Origin: Diphasiastrum complanatum
Taxonomy: Eukaryota; Streptophyta; Lycopodiopsida; Lycopodiales; Lycopodiaceae
Direction of reading: 5' to 3'
Assembly (NCBI GenBank): GCA_029204225.1
Contig: MU836245.1
Span: forward strand, 1-31,548
Length of the DNA: 31,548 bases
Shown here: positions 9,808 to 23,037 of the stretch, piece by piece
Layout: each line of letters opens with the position of its first letter
Numbering within the stretch: the stretch's first letter is position 1
Notes under the pieces: generated by a model
Told to the model about the DNA's origin: nothing
The model's database searches: none
Seen by the model: the letters and a program-made list of their open reading frames with translations, nothing else
Program-made: the position numbers and the translations under genes

Positions 9808-10072
9808 AATCTTTTCTAGATTTTTCTTGTATATGCCGTTGCTGATTATGTGATGCTAAGCTTCTATATGTGATGATGTTTATTTATGTCTACTAAGACA
9901 TATTTCGAATCCACATTAGATTCTTAAATACCAAATAAAGGTCATATATTCAACAAGTAGAAATATCTTTACATCTGACCCAACAAAGATCCATTACACG
10001 AAAATATTATTTTCTAAGGAATGAATAGTTCTCAAAATGAAGATTATATGTTCACGAGGATGTTTCACATTT
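9808..10072 (+). other. E1 3' untranslated region
   Basis: About 265 AT-rich bases lie between the ORF stop and the polypurine tract. No coding or structural signal was seen. Confidence 0.5.
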
Positions 10073-10085
10073 GAGGAGGGAGATA
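10073..10085 (+). promoter_or_regulatory. E1 polypurine tract
   Basis: The purine block GAGGAGGGAGA lies just before TGTGATGCCACA, in the position expected of a polypurine tract at the start of a 3' LTR. This gives E1 a plus-strand orientation. Confidence 0.65.
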
Positions 10086-11668
<1,583 letters not shown>

Positions 11669-11893
11669 GTGACAATCAAAGATTCAAAGATTCTTTTAGG
11701 AAAAAAATGAATTACTCACCGTGATTTGCGACGTGTTAATTTGTGACATGAATTGTGAGCTTATTTGTTTTTAATTCATCACAGATGTCGCAAAATAATG
11801 TCACAATAAGAATGTTGAATTTTGACATCTTCAGAACACTTTGGAATCCGACAACTACACCTGCAGAAATACACAGGATTTCCACACAGGCAG

Positions 11894-12543
11894 TGTGAAA
11901 GATTCAACTAGCTTCATCACATTTTGCAGTATTTCCATATTTGGCATATTGAGACCAGAATTTGTTTTAGACGAAGAGGTTGACTTTTCAAAGTTCATTA
12001 GTCTAAATTTCATCTGAATAAACACTTTTTGAAAGTGTGGGAAAGATAGAATGCCAGTTTGAGTAGATTCAATTTGAATAAGTTGGGTACATTGAATCTA
12101 GACCCAAAATTAGTAGGGTTAGCATTTTGGTGGGAAAGCCAAGTGGCCAAATAGGGTTTGGACCTGTTATAAAAGGATGTAACTCGTGGAGAGAGTGATC
12201 TTCTCTCTTCTCTATTTCATTTCATGCTTACACATGGTTCTCTTGGGTTCTACTATCCATTGGTGCACTATCTTGGTGATTGCTTGCAATTCTATGTGTA
12301 GAATGATCTATATTTGTTATTTTTGGATCCACACGTGTGAAATACAGTAGCTTGCTGGTTTTGTATGGACAGCAACAGTACATAATCATTTCATTCAAGT
12401 TCTATCAAGTTCTATTAGTGTTTGCATCTCAAATTGTGTGTAGATGCTGATTTTTCTACATTGGTGAGAATGGTAGTGTATTTCTCTTTCTAACCAAAGA
12501 TCATTTAAGTAGATTGGATCTTAAGGATCTGAAATCTTTCACA
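11894..12543 (+). repeat. E4 5' LTR (650 bp)
   Basis: It starts TGTGAAAGATT and ends AATCTTTCACA, a perfect 11-base terminal inverted repeat, and is followed directly by the PBS. TATAAAAGG at 12168-12176 is a good TATA box, placing the RNA start near 12200. CACACGTGTG lies at 12330-12339. Confidence 0.9.
12168..12176 (+). promoter_or_regulatory. E4 LTR TATA box
   Basis: TATAAAAGG lies in the middle of the LTR, the usual site at the U3/R border. Confidence 0.7.
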
Positions 12544-12555
12544 TGGTATCAGAGA
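12544..12555 (+). promoter_or_regulatory. E4 primer-binding site (tRNA-iMet)
   Basis: TGGTATCAGAGA directly follows the LTR end; it matches the tRNA-iMet complement except at its last bases. Confidence 0.88.
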
Positions 12556-13143
12556 TTGTGTTTCAGGTTATGAAGGAGGAAATCAGATCTATTAATGATT
12601 TGGTGGAGATATCAAGTCTAGAGCATGCTAGAGAAGATTCTACACCAAAATTGGATTTTTTGCTTTTGTAGATTGGAACTTTTGTAGATCAAAATACTAA
12701 ATAGGTCAATATACTTGTTCAATTCCAATTTTTGAATTCACATCCTGGATTTGGCCGATTTTTGGATCATTAGTTCAGCCTAAGTGGTGGCTTATAGATT
12801 GCATATTAAATTTTCAGCATTTGCATGTAGATTTGGAATAGTCAATTTTTTGTGATCTTGTCAAAACCCTAATTTTGATTAGATCTCTAGATAGTGAGGT
12901 TGCTAGACTTCATTTGAGTGTGTTTTAATCTTAGGGAGCGGCAAAAGTCATTAGATTGAGGATAGATCATAGGTTTATCAAGATTCCATGATTATATGTG
13001 TTGATTTGCTTGGATAAGTGCTAGAAGAGAATTTGTGAGATAGTTTCAAATCTTGGTGATTTCTTTTGAAAGCATTTGTTGTTGTTAAAAGGAGTGCTTT
13101 GTACATTGAAGCAGGTTGAAAGAGAAGATTATGTCATTGCTAC
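12556..13143 (+). other. E4 leader between PBS and gag
   Basis: 588 AT-rich bases without coding signal; typical copia leader length. Confidence 0.65.
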
Positions 13144-14100
13144 ATGACAACCTCAATTGGAGTCATGTTGAAAGCCAATGATAGGCTTACCTCAAGTAAC
13201 TATTCATTGTGGAAAGTGAGGATGGAGTCACTTCTTGAGATGAATGATGTTTTGGATATTGTTGTAGGTTTGGAGGAGAGACCAGCAACACAAGAAGATC
13301 AATTGAGGTATGACAAGAGGGCCAAGAAAGCTCTGCACATGATAAAGATGAATGCTACCAATGAACTTCTGAAGGAAGTTGGTAAGTGCACATCATCTTT
13401 GGAAGCTTGGAATTCATTGAAGAAGCTTTATGAATCCAAGTCTACTTTTAGAGTGTTGACTCTAAGAAGGCAAATATTTTCTTCTTTGCAAAAGAATGAA
13501 GAAAGTCCAAGTACTTTTGTTTTGAGAATGAAAGCATTGAATGATGAGTTAGCTTGCATAGATGAAAGCATTAAGGAAGGAGAGCTTATTCAAGTGATTC
13601 TTAATGGTTTGTTGGATGCTCATGCTAACATTGCTCCGAGTATTGCTATTCAAAAGACTTTGCCGAGTTTGGTGGATCTTCAAGAGATCTTGATCAATGA
13701 GGAATATAGGCTTCCAGCAAGAGGTGGATCTACATCGACACTTTAAGAGGATGCTATGTTCACAAAGGGCAAATTCAAGGGCAAAACCAAAAGCAAGTGG
13801 TCTAAAGGGCAAGATCAAATGGATGCTTCTTCAAGTGGCAAAAAGAAGGATAGATCAAAGCTCAAGTGCTTCTATTGTGGCATCAAAGGACACTTTGCAA
13901 GTGAGTGCTACAAGAAGAAGAGAGATCAAGGAGACAAGCAAGGTAATCTTACTCTTGATGAGGATGGTTTGGATGTTCAAGATACAAGTGATGATGCTTT
14001 TGTGATGTCTTTATTTATGCTTGCTAATGATGGAGATCTAGAACCTTGGTGGATTGATAGTGGAGCAAGTTCACACATGACCTTTCACAAAGAGTACTTC
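13144..14100 (+). pseudogene. E4 gag and protease
   Basis: The start at 13144 gives an N-terminus with the copia-gag pattern NDRLTSSNYSLWKVRMESLL. The UBN2 domain continues (MNATNELLKEVGKC, LVDLQEILINEE) to a TAA at 13744. The same frame resumes at once with the basic stretch and the knuckle CFYCGIKGHFASEC (about 13868-13909). The protease active site PWWIDSGASSHMT is at about 14044-14082. One in-frame stop thus divides an otherwise good gag. A frameshift near 14100 then breaks protease. Confidence 0.9.
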
Positions 14101-14105
14101 ATTCT

Positions 14106-15598
14106 TTGTTGGCATATGGAGATGACAAGACGGTGATCTACACGGCCAATGATGGTGAGTATGCAATCAAAGGGATTGGCACAATTCCTATTTATCTCTC
14201 TACAAATAGGAATGTTCATTTGGAGGATGTCTTGTTTATTCCATCTATTACCAAGAATTTGCTTAGTGTGAGTCAAATGCTAAGTAAGGGCCTCAAGGTG
14301 GAGTTTGATGGAGATGCTTGTTTGATCAAAAGGAAGGATGTCTTGAATGGAAAAGGTAAAAGGCAAGGGAAGTTGCTCAAACTTGATGTTTGTGTTATTG
14401 CTAACCAAGTTGGATGTGTTGCAAGGGAGCAAATTTCTATTCAAGAGGTTTGGCACAAAAGGATGGGACACCTCAACTTCAAATCAATGGAGGTAAGGCA
14501 AAGAAGAAGGTTGTGATTGGTCTTCCAAGTTCCTTGCATGTTTGTGAGTCTTGTGATTTGTCTAAGTCACATAGACTACCTTATACTAGATCTATTTCTA
14601 GATCTACAAAGCCTTTTCAACTTGTACATTCAGATATTCATGGATTTACTACAATTTGAAATAGTGGAGCTAAGATGTATTAGCATTCATTGATGATTTT
14701 AGTAGATTTTGTTGGATCTATCTACTAAAGAGCAAGTATGAAGTGTGATGTCTTTGTCAAGTTCAAGAATGCAAGGGAGAACCAGTTTTCCACAAAGATC
14801 AAGTGCTTGAGAGGTGACAATGGTGGTGAGTACATATCTAACAGGTTCAAGGCCTTTTGTGATGAGCATGGGATCAAGAGGGAGTATACAACATGAAGGA
14901 CCCCACAACAAAATGGAGTGGCTGAAAGGAGGAATAGGACTTTATGTGAAAGTGCTAAAGCTATGAGGTTAAGTGCTAATCTTGACAAACCACTTTGGGA
15001 TCAAGCTTTATTGTGTGGCAATTTCTTGTGCAATAGGTGGCCGAGTGCTATTTTGGATGGAAGGACACCTTTTGAGATGCTATTCAAGAGGAGGCCGAGT
15101 GTCAACTTTCTAAGAACCTTTGGATGCACATGCTGTGTCAAAATTACTCTTGATGATAGGACCATGGAGGATCCATCTTCAAGAAGCGGTATTTTTGTTG
15201 GATATAGTGAGGTGAGTAAAGCTTACAAGGTTTACATTCCTTCTACTAACAAAGTGATTGCTGGTAGAGATGCCATTTTTGATAAGGGGAACATTCCAAA
15301 GGTGCCTTCAAGCATGATTGATGGTAAAGTGGATGAATCTAACATTCTTGATGCTGATGAGAAGGACCTTACTTTGGATGGTGGTGATGATGGACCTTCA
15401 TCAAGGAGAACATCAAGAGAAAGACAAGTACCTTCAAGGCTCACATATGATCAAAAGGATAAGCAAGTAGTTTTTGGAAATTATGTTGCTTTCCTAACCT
15501 CTTTGGATTATCCTACAAGTGTAGATCAAGCAAGGAAAAAAGAGGAGTGGATCCAAGCAATGGATCTTGAGTATCGATCTCTTATGAATAGTGGAACA
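14106..15598 (+). pseudogene. E4 protease C-terminus and integrase
   Basis: Successive frames give VWHKRMGHLNFKSME (GAG-pre-integrase), CESCDLSKSH (integrase zinc region) and VHSDIHGF (first catalytic Asp). Next are RGDNGGEYISNRF and RTPQQNGVAERRNRTL (third catalytic acidic residue), with stops at about 14657 and 14894. From 14918 the frame is open through FEMLFKRRPSVNFLRTFGC and a C-terminal IFVGYSEVSKAYKVYIP region. A linker leads to the RT threshold (AMDLEYRSLMNSGT), where copia similarity ends. Confidence 0.88.
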
Positions 15599-16390
15599 TC
15601 TTTTGGAAGATCTTCTTGTGTACATGGAGCTATGGAAGTGGATGGATGTTATCTTGCTGTTAAATCAAGTATTGGATCTGGAAAACAAAGTTTGTTCAAT
15701 GACTTTTATGATCAAGTTGAAGATCAAGAAGTTGATCTCAAAGCGCTTCAACTAGTCAAAAGGGAAGGTGGCAATTTGGAGCTAGTCAAGAGCATCAAAG
15801 GAGAGGTAATTGGCAATGATGTTATGGATCTATTTTTGCAGCATATTGAAGACTCAAGTAAGGTCAAAGGATCAGCCAGAAAGTGTTGTTCAAGTTTACT
15901 TTACTTGTTCTATCTCATGTTTGAGCATTTTCATGTGGATGTGTGCAAATTGTCAAGATATGGTAAAACTAGCTACGTTGGTGAGCATTGTTTTGATGTT
16001 GGATTCGTAGTAGCATTCTTGGCTGGTTTTGCTGATGGAAATGAAGCTATTGGAGGTTCATTATGTCACTTAATCATGGTCAAGTCATCAAGGCTTGATG
16101 GCATCTTATGGCAAGATGGAAATGGGAGCTCATTCATGGAGTATCATGGTGGATACAAGGCAACAAAGGACAAAGGAGGAGACATGCAAGCAAAAGTTGA
16201 TCACTCATATTTATTGTCTGTTTGCTGTATTTTTCCAGAGAATTCAAAGTTGGAATCATGGTGGAATCATCTCATTTACATTCTATGTGATTCTACATAT
16301 TTTAGTGACATTCTTACATGTAAAATTGATGTAAGAAATAGTGAAGCATCCCAAGTGGACACTATTCTCTATATCAATTATGGCACATGA
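15599..16390 (+). CDS. Unrecognised ~260-codon in-frame extension replacing copia RT
   Basis: The frame open from 14918 runs on without a stop to TGA at 16388-16390. After the integrase-RT linker there is no RT or RNase H motif. The translation has SSIGSGKQSLFNDFYDQVED, a charged middle (ELVKSIKGEVIGNDVMDLF), a Cys/Leu/Phe-rich hydrophobic stretch (SSLLYLFYLMFEHFHVDV), and a Trp-rich end. About 260 sense codons by chance in such AT-rich DNA is unlikely. It may be captured coding sequence, the 3' ORF of another element, or part of E5's U3. I do not recognise it and give no function. Confidence 0.4.
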   Translation, partial: SFGRSSCVHGAMEVDGCYLAVKSSIGSGKQSLFNDFYDQVEDQEVDLKALQLVKREGGNLELVKSIKGEVIGNDVMDLFLQHIEDSSKVKGSARKCCSSLLYLFYLMFEHFHVDVCKLSRYGKTSYVGEHCFDVGFVVAFLAGFADGNEAIGGSLCHLIMVKSSRLDGILWQDGNGSSFMEYHGGYKATKDKGGDMQAKVDHSYLLSVCCIFPENSKLESWWNHLIYILCDSTYFSDILTCKIDVRNSEASQVDTILYINYGT

Positions 16391-16415
16391 ATCTTGTGAT
16401 TTCTAATGTACTTTT

Positions 16416-16978
16416 TGTGGACCCTTGGATCAAGTTGGGTCCAAGATGAATGTATAGGATCATTGTGAATATTAGCCAATAAGATTGAGGGGCAAGGGCC
16501 TTCCCCATTTTATAAAAAAGCACCATTTGTACACTATTTCCATGCTTAATGAGAAGGAGATAACTCTACCATTTTTGGAAGAGAAGCATCCTCATTTGCT
16601 ATTCACTACTTGCTATTACTCTTGATTGTGTTTTCCATTGCTTTCTATTTCCATGTTCATTGTTTGCCATAGTGAATGTTTTTCCATTAGCAAGCATAAG
16701 GAGCATTTGAGCTAACCTCCACCCTCACTCTCTATCTCTCTCTTTCTCTTCTCTTCTCAATCTCTTCTTCTCCATTCCTTCTCTTCAACCAAAACTATGA
16801 TGAATGTTAGTGTAGAGGAGTAGAGTTAAACATGAGAAATATAGTGGTGAGTAGAGTTAAGGGAGAAAGTAGGAAATTAACTAAAAGTAGCATCTATGCA
16901 TAGTTAGGCACCTATCCAGTGATCTAACCTTTGTTGACAGGCGGAAGGGCTATACTACGAGAGATCTTCGACCCCACA
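16416..16978 (+). repeat. Gypsy E5 5' LTR (start tentative)
   Basis: The end is firm: CGACCCCACA at 16978, two bases before a tRNA-Asp PBS. The same terminus occurs inverted at 26737. The start is uncertain; TGTGGACCC at 16416 fits a short TG...CA inverted end (TGTGG/CCACA) but is not proven. A TATA box TTTTATAAAA sits at about 16507-16516. The 3' 190 bases (16789-16978) are the part shared with 26737-26926. Confidence 0.55.
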
Positions 16979-16980
16979 GA

Positions 16981-16996
16981 GGCGCCGTTGCCGGTG
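16981..16996 (+). promoter_or_regulatory. E5 primer-binding site (tRNA-Asp type)
   Basis: GGCGCCGTTGCCGGTGA matches the complement of the 3' end of plant tRNA-Asp at all but one base. This PBS is known from Athila-type and some other plant gypsy elements. Confidence 0.85.
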
Positions 16997-17513
16997 ATAG
17001 GTTTCCACTAACTAGTTTAGCTATATTTTAGCTATTTTCTTGCTTTTTAGAGTAGTTTAGGTAGATTTTTGGGAGTTTAGAGTTAGTTTTCTGTATTTTT
17101 TTTTATGTTTGGATTGTTTACAGCGAGCAAAGGAGGTGTGAGAGGGTAGAGGCGGCCCTAAACAACCTCTAAGGGCTTGAAACCCAAACTAATCATCCAA
17201 AAAACTCAAAAAATATACTAATCTGCATTTTGGAGGGAAAAAGAGCCAAAAAAAAACTCATCAGATTTTTATATCTCCGAAATCAGTGGGAATTAACCCT
17301 TGCATGACTGGCAGCAGCTCCAGGGTACTATCCCAAACCTGCATAGAAGCCTGCGAGAGTTAGTTCCAAGCAAATTGTAAAAATCAGAGAAAAATCATAA
17401 AAATTTCAAAAAACCCTTGAAAAAATTCAAAAAGAAATCAAATCTTCATAAGAACTCTCATAGAGCCCTCTGAAGTTTCATCTCAATGAGACAAGGACAC
17501 AGAGAAGCCTTAG
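16997..17513 (+). other. E5 leader
   Basis: 517 bases follow the PBS without ORFs. A T-rich first half gives way to A-rich sequence. CTGCGAGAGTT at about 17349-17359 is a motif that recurs many times at 30359-30700 beside E9. The leader breaks off at an inverted copia gag fragment. Confidence 0.6.
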
Positions 17514-17620
17514 CTATCCTTCTTTTTGTCACTTGAAGAAGCATCCACTTGATCTTGCCCTTTAGATCACTTACTTTTGGTTTTTCCCTTGAATTTTCCC
17601 ATTGTGAACATAGCATCTCT
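17514..17620 (-). pseudogene. Inverted fragment of E4-type copia gag
   Basis: About 106 bases are the reverse complement of E4 positions 13756-13862, with roughly 90% identity. They cover the basic region between the UBN2 domain and the zinc knuckle (GKFKGKTKSKW in E4). No flanking gag remains on either side, and the E5 leader abuts it directly. Confidence 0.8.
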
Positions 17621-17929
17621 TGCCATCTCTTGCCAACACAACATCTGTATAGCTTGTAAGAATATTGGCAGACTGGCCAACACATTTTTCAAGTATCTTT
17701 GTTGACTGATGTAAATAATACTGCTGGGTCAATTGTTGGAAGTAAATCTTACTTTGCGATGGCTAGATCTACTCACGGGTGTAGTATAGTGTGGAGAGGA
17801 TCGTCCACCTTTTAAGAACCTACCAAAGCTTTCAAATGGAAATAAACAAACAAGAAAGGGAGCACCAAGGCTTTCCCAACTGGTGCTTGATACGGAAATA
17901 AAACTAGTTTAAAAAAACCTTGTTGTTGA
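17621..17929. other. Unassigned
   Basis: About 300 bases with no recognisable gene or repeat. It contains small hairpin-like patches (GTGGA...TCCAC near 17789-17806) with no evident role. Confidence 0.3.
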
Positions 17930-18410
17930 GTACATCATCTTCAACTTCTCCTATGAATGGATTGGAAAATATGCATTTTTCGAGATTGTTAAGACATCAT
18001 TTATATGGACTATCATCTATCAATATTGTAGTTCTTTCATCACAAAAACCTGTGAAATTTGCCCACACCCGAGATTGTGGCTGGAACACTGATTTCACAT
18101 TTGGCTTGTCTGGTTTATATAAACAAGGTGACGATTGCTTGAGACATCTTTCTTGCCCTTAAGTCATCAAAAAGGAAATTATCTTTTGGCCACATGCTCC
18201 AACAATTGAATCCTTGGTACAATGTTCTTCTCTTTTGCACATGACCACAACCCAATATTAAAATGATTGGAAATTAAACTCAAGAAGTCAATGCAACCCG
18301 TGCGTAGTATGATCCTTTTCCACCCAATGTTATAAATCTCTTGGTTGGTTGGACCATTTTCAAACTTGCACATCAATAGTCCATTGAGATCTAGCATGTA
18401 CATAGAGGAG
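17930..18410 (-). pseudogene. FCP1/NIF-type HAD phosphatase pseudogene (catalytic domain fragment)
   Basis: The minus strand encodes, in order, three hallmarks of the FCP1-homology/NLI-interacting-factor HAD family. Motif I is LDLNGLLM (18371-18394), with KLLYV directly upstream but offset by an extra CATG. The core is RTGCIDFLSLISNHFNIGLWS (split here as RTGCIDFLSL and FNIGLWSCA, 18236-18262). Motif III is TILIDDSPYK (18000-18029), preceded by GQERC and followed by NPFIGEVEDD. These enzymes dephosphorylate proteins such as the RNA polymerase II CTD. The 4-bp insertion, a frameshift near 18180, a TAA near 18152 and a TGA right after DDSPYK disable it. The motif-I second Asp is Asn, as in a plant subgroup I recall; that subgroup may itself be catalytically atypical. 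It is the only host-gene sequence I can name here. Confidence 0.72.
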
Positions 18411-18524
18411 TTTTAAATATCTACAATTATCTAACTGTTTGACTCCTACCATGGCCATTTGTACACTACAAAAAAGCTACTATAAACTATGAGATTATAG
18501 GTATCAAAACTTGAGAAATCTATG

Positions 18525-18887
18525 TCAATCACCTGTAGAAAGATGCCTTTCCTGTTCAAGTACATCAATGTGAATATCAGAAGGGAGTTCACCACTCTCA
18601 TCAATTTCTTTTTGTTTCTCTTTTTCTTCCCATATCACCCCTGCTTCTTGTACTATCGAGGCAAGTTCTTCAACATTTGTAATAGGCATAGGAATTTGAC
18701 TTTCTTCTATTGAACTTGGAACCTCTAACAATCCTGCAAATTTTGCCACTAACGGATTTGTGTCCACGAGATTTGAACATGTTGTCTCCTGACAAAATTT
18801 TACAAAAAATTCAATCCCAATCAATCCTAAAAGTGATGGAGGATGCACAAATAAAAGATCTTGATCCAAATTATGAGCTAGAATCAA
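18525..18887 (-). pseudogene. Possible upstream exon of the phosphatase-like gene, or separate ORF
   Basis: A 120-codon open stretch on the same strand lies just upstream of the phosphatase fragment. It contains an acidic, glutamate-rich end (VEELASIVQEAGVIWEEKEK). It ends at CTACAG/GTGATT, a fair splice donor. About 115 bases of intron-like sequence separate it from the KLLYV exon. No family is recognised. The link to the phosphatase rests only on strand, spacing and the donor site. Confidence 0.35.
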
Positions 18888-19558
18888 GACTAGTTACCAA
18901 AACTAGCAAATTTGGCATTTAACTCCACCTTAGACACATAGATTTGATCAAATGAAACAATGTAAAGTACAACAATCCAAGCAATTAATGCATAAAAACA
19001 CTCACATCCAATAGCTAGCACTCGCCACCAACAGACAATGGTGATAGAAGTGGAAAAACTCGATTTTTCTTGATATTTGGATGGAAATCCCATCATACAT
19101 TTATACTTTTCAAGCTCAGATCTGAGCATATTAGGGCACCTCTGAACTTATCATACCCTAAGCCTAACATCTAACCTAATAGGTCCAATGAAGGTCTTCA
19201 TTCCTTGGAAATTCAAGAGTGAATGGATCACAAGATGAGGCCTTTGAATACATATTTGAAACTCTAATCAAAGTAGTAATGATCACTGTTTCATCATCAT
19301 AAGATATCTTCTTCAAGACTCTCAAGGACTTTGTTTTCAAATCTCCAAACCTGAATGTTCTCCTTCTCAATATGATCTTTCAAGACAACAAAACAATCAC
19401 CAAGATTATTTATACCAAATTTACTAGTCCACAATTGACTAGTCCACAATTGTTTACCACTAGCATTTGCATTACATACTTGTTGAACTTGAAACTAATG
19501 AGGCAAATACTCTTGTATGGATATAAGTGTCCTTCAAGGATGATTCACTTATTCTTGG
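18888..19558. other. Unassigned, between phosphatase fragment and E6
   Basis: Only short minus-strand ORFs (18890-19129 and 19176-19370) without recognisable motifs. A 12-base unit, ACTAGTCCACAA, is repeated in tandem near 19422-19452. It could be a remnant of E6's 3' end, but no LTR match was found. Confidence 0.3.
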
Positions 19559-20702
19559 TCAAGGTTCACAATATGCCTCTTTGAAAGTGAAGTCAAATTC
19601 TTTCAACTTATGAATGAAAATGTCATGCTTACTTCTAGCATACTCAAGAGTAAGTAGATATGACAAACACCTTTCATTCCATACTTTAGAATTCAAAGGG
19701 AACTCATTACAAAACTCAACAAATGAAGTACAAAATGTACCCCCCTTTCCAACTTTCCTTTCCTTGTCCACAAAAGTGAGCATTGATAGCTCCATCTTTG
19801 CTCTTGTGGCTCTCCTTGGAGTAGTTGAAGCTCTCGGATTTTGCTCCTCCTCTTGATCAAGCTCCTCCTTGATCTCAACCATATCTTTGCCAATATGATT
19901 CTTAGAGGATTCGTCATTCAAGATTACAAACATTGTGGCTCTGCCATTGCTCTTTGTGCTAGCAAAATGTACATCCAAATGAATCAACTTAAAGAGGGTG
20001 AGTGGTCTTAGTGATAGTGTTAGAGAAAGGCAACCTATGTGCTTTAGCCAAAGCACATGCTTCACAAACCTTTTCCTCCTTTTCCATGGATATTGGAAGG
20101 CCTAGAGCAAGCTCCTCCTTGCACATGACTTCCATAGACTTGGTGTTGATGTGACCAAGCCTCTTGTGCCACAAATCATTTGTGGTCATCTTGTCCTCCT
20201 TGGCTACTATCACAAATTGGTTAGGATCAACAAAAACATCAAGCTTAAACAACCTCCCAAACCTTCTTCCTCTTGCTATGATCTTCCCATTCTTCTTGAT
20301 GTTGCATACACTAGTAGAGAACTCCACAATGAAACCATGATCTAAAAGCTGGCCAACACTAAGCAAATTCTTAGTGATGCTAGGAATGAAGAGAACACCA
20401 TCTATCTTAGTCTTCTTGGAGGATTCTAAGCATAAGGGAATGGATCCCACACCTTCAACTTTACATTCATGATCATTTGCTGTAAGAATGGACTTTATAG
20501 GTCCTACATAAGGTGTGAGATGAGAACAATACTCTCTTTTACCCGACATGTGGGAGCTAGCCTCACTATCTATCCACCAAGGATCTTCACCTTTGACATG
20601 TGATGATGAAAAGGTTGACATCATGAGTGAGTGCTCATGATAGCTCTCTCCTCCTCTTGTCCAATGTCGACTTGGCTTTGATCTTGCTTCCTCTTGAAGC
20701 AT
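19559..20702 (-). pseudogene. E6 protease and deleted integrase
   Basis: The protease site reads WWIDSEASSHM. The usual DSGA has become DSEA, which would damage the catalytic loop. LWHKRLGHINTKSMEV and CEACALAKAHRLPF follow (GAG-pre-integrase and integrase zinc region). After a frameshift comes LIHLDVHFASTKS, where the usual HSD is HLD. The sequence then jumps straight to an acidic/RRATRAK linker normally found after integrase. About 600-700 bp of integrase core is therefore deleted in frame. The tail ends at 19559 before any RT motif. Confidence 0.85.
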
Positions 20703-20742
20703 TCCGAGGCATAATGCCCTATCTTGCTACAATAGTAGCACT

Positions 20743-21416
20743 TTATCTTAGATTTGTCCTTCTTGGGCTTGACTTGTGATGATGAGGATGTGGATCCTCC
20801 TTGATCTCCATCCTTTGCTTGCTCCTCCCTTGATCTTTGCTTTGCTCTGCTCTTGAAGAATAAGGCTTTGTCATCACCATCATCTCCATCCTTGATTTGA
20901 TATGAGCCTTCCTTCTCTCCTTGGCCATCAACACACTTTGAAGGTCTTCAATTGTAGGCAAGTTTCCCATGATGGCATAGCTTTGGACAAGGTTAGTAAA
21001 ATCACTACATAAGCCATTCAAAACTAATTGCACAAACTCACTCTCTTTAATAGGCTCACCAACATAAGTAAGCTCTTTTTTCAAATATTTTACTCTCAAA
21101 ACAAATTGATGTCCACTCTCACTCCTCCCTTGGAAGCATTGAAGAACTTGGTTCTTGAGAGAAAGAACCTTGAGGTATTCTTGGACTCATAGATCTTTTG
21201 AAGAGTCTCCCAAGCCTCTTGGGCTGAGATACATGCTCCTACTTCTTTGAGCAGATCATTTGCAACATTCATCTTAATACAATGGAGTGCAAGCTTGCAC
21301 CTTCTCTTGTATTTAGTTGCTTCTTGTGGATGGATTGGCTCATCTTCCTCTCCATTCACAATACCCATCAAATCTTGCATGATAAGGATGAAGAGTTGAC
21401 TTGCCCATTTTGCCAT
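20743..21416 (-). pseudogene. E6 gag
   Basis: From 21416 the frame gives a UBN2-type gag (ALHCIKMNVANDLLKEVGAC, AWETLQKIYESKNTSRF). A frameshift near 21100-21130 leads to a second frame with KYLKKELTYVGEPIKESEF and LPTIEDLQSVLMAKE. The end is lysine-rich, leading into the knuckle CYYCSKIGHYASEC at about 20690-20745. It lacks the N-terminal segment seen in E4. The frame's first codon is probably not the original start. Confidence 0.85.
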
Positions 21417-23024
<1,608 letters not shown>

Positions 23025-23037
23025 TGGTATCAGAGCC
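23025..23037 (+). promoter_or_regulatory. E7 primer-binding site, copy 1 (tRNA-iMet)
   Basis: TGGTATCAGAGCC directly follows LTR A. Confidence 0.9.

Larger units (their letters stand above)
11894..15598 (+). mobile_element. Ty1/copia retrotransposon E4, 3' end missing
   Basis: The plus-strand element has a 5' LTR (11894-12543), iMet PBS (12544-12555), leader, gag (13144), protease and integrase. Homology to copia pol stops at about 15598, exactly where RT should start, and no 3' LTR is present to the right. GGCAG at 11889-11893 would be the left target duplication. The gag resembles those of E2, E3 and E6 at the motif level, but the LTRs are unrelated, so it is a separate family. Confidence 0.88.
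19559..21416 (-). mobile_element. Ty1/copia retrotransposon E6, internally deleted, no LTRs found
   Basis: A minus-strand gag-protease-integrase relic. No LTR, PBS or polypurine tract could be placed at either end. RT and RNase H are absent. Its gag and protease motifs are close to E4's and E3's. Confidence 0.82.

Noticed and set aside
17920-18162. Plus-strand ORF at the phosphatase fragment
   Set aside because: It is the antisense shadow of the DDSPYK-containing minus-strand exon.
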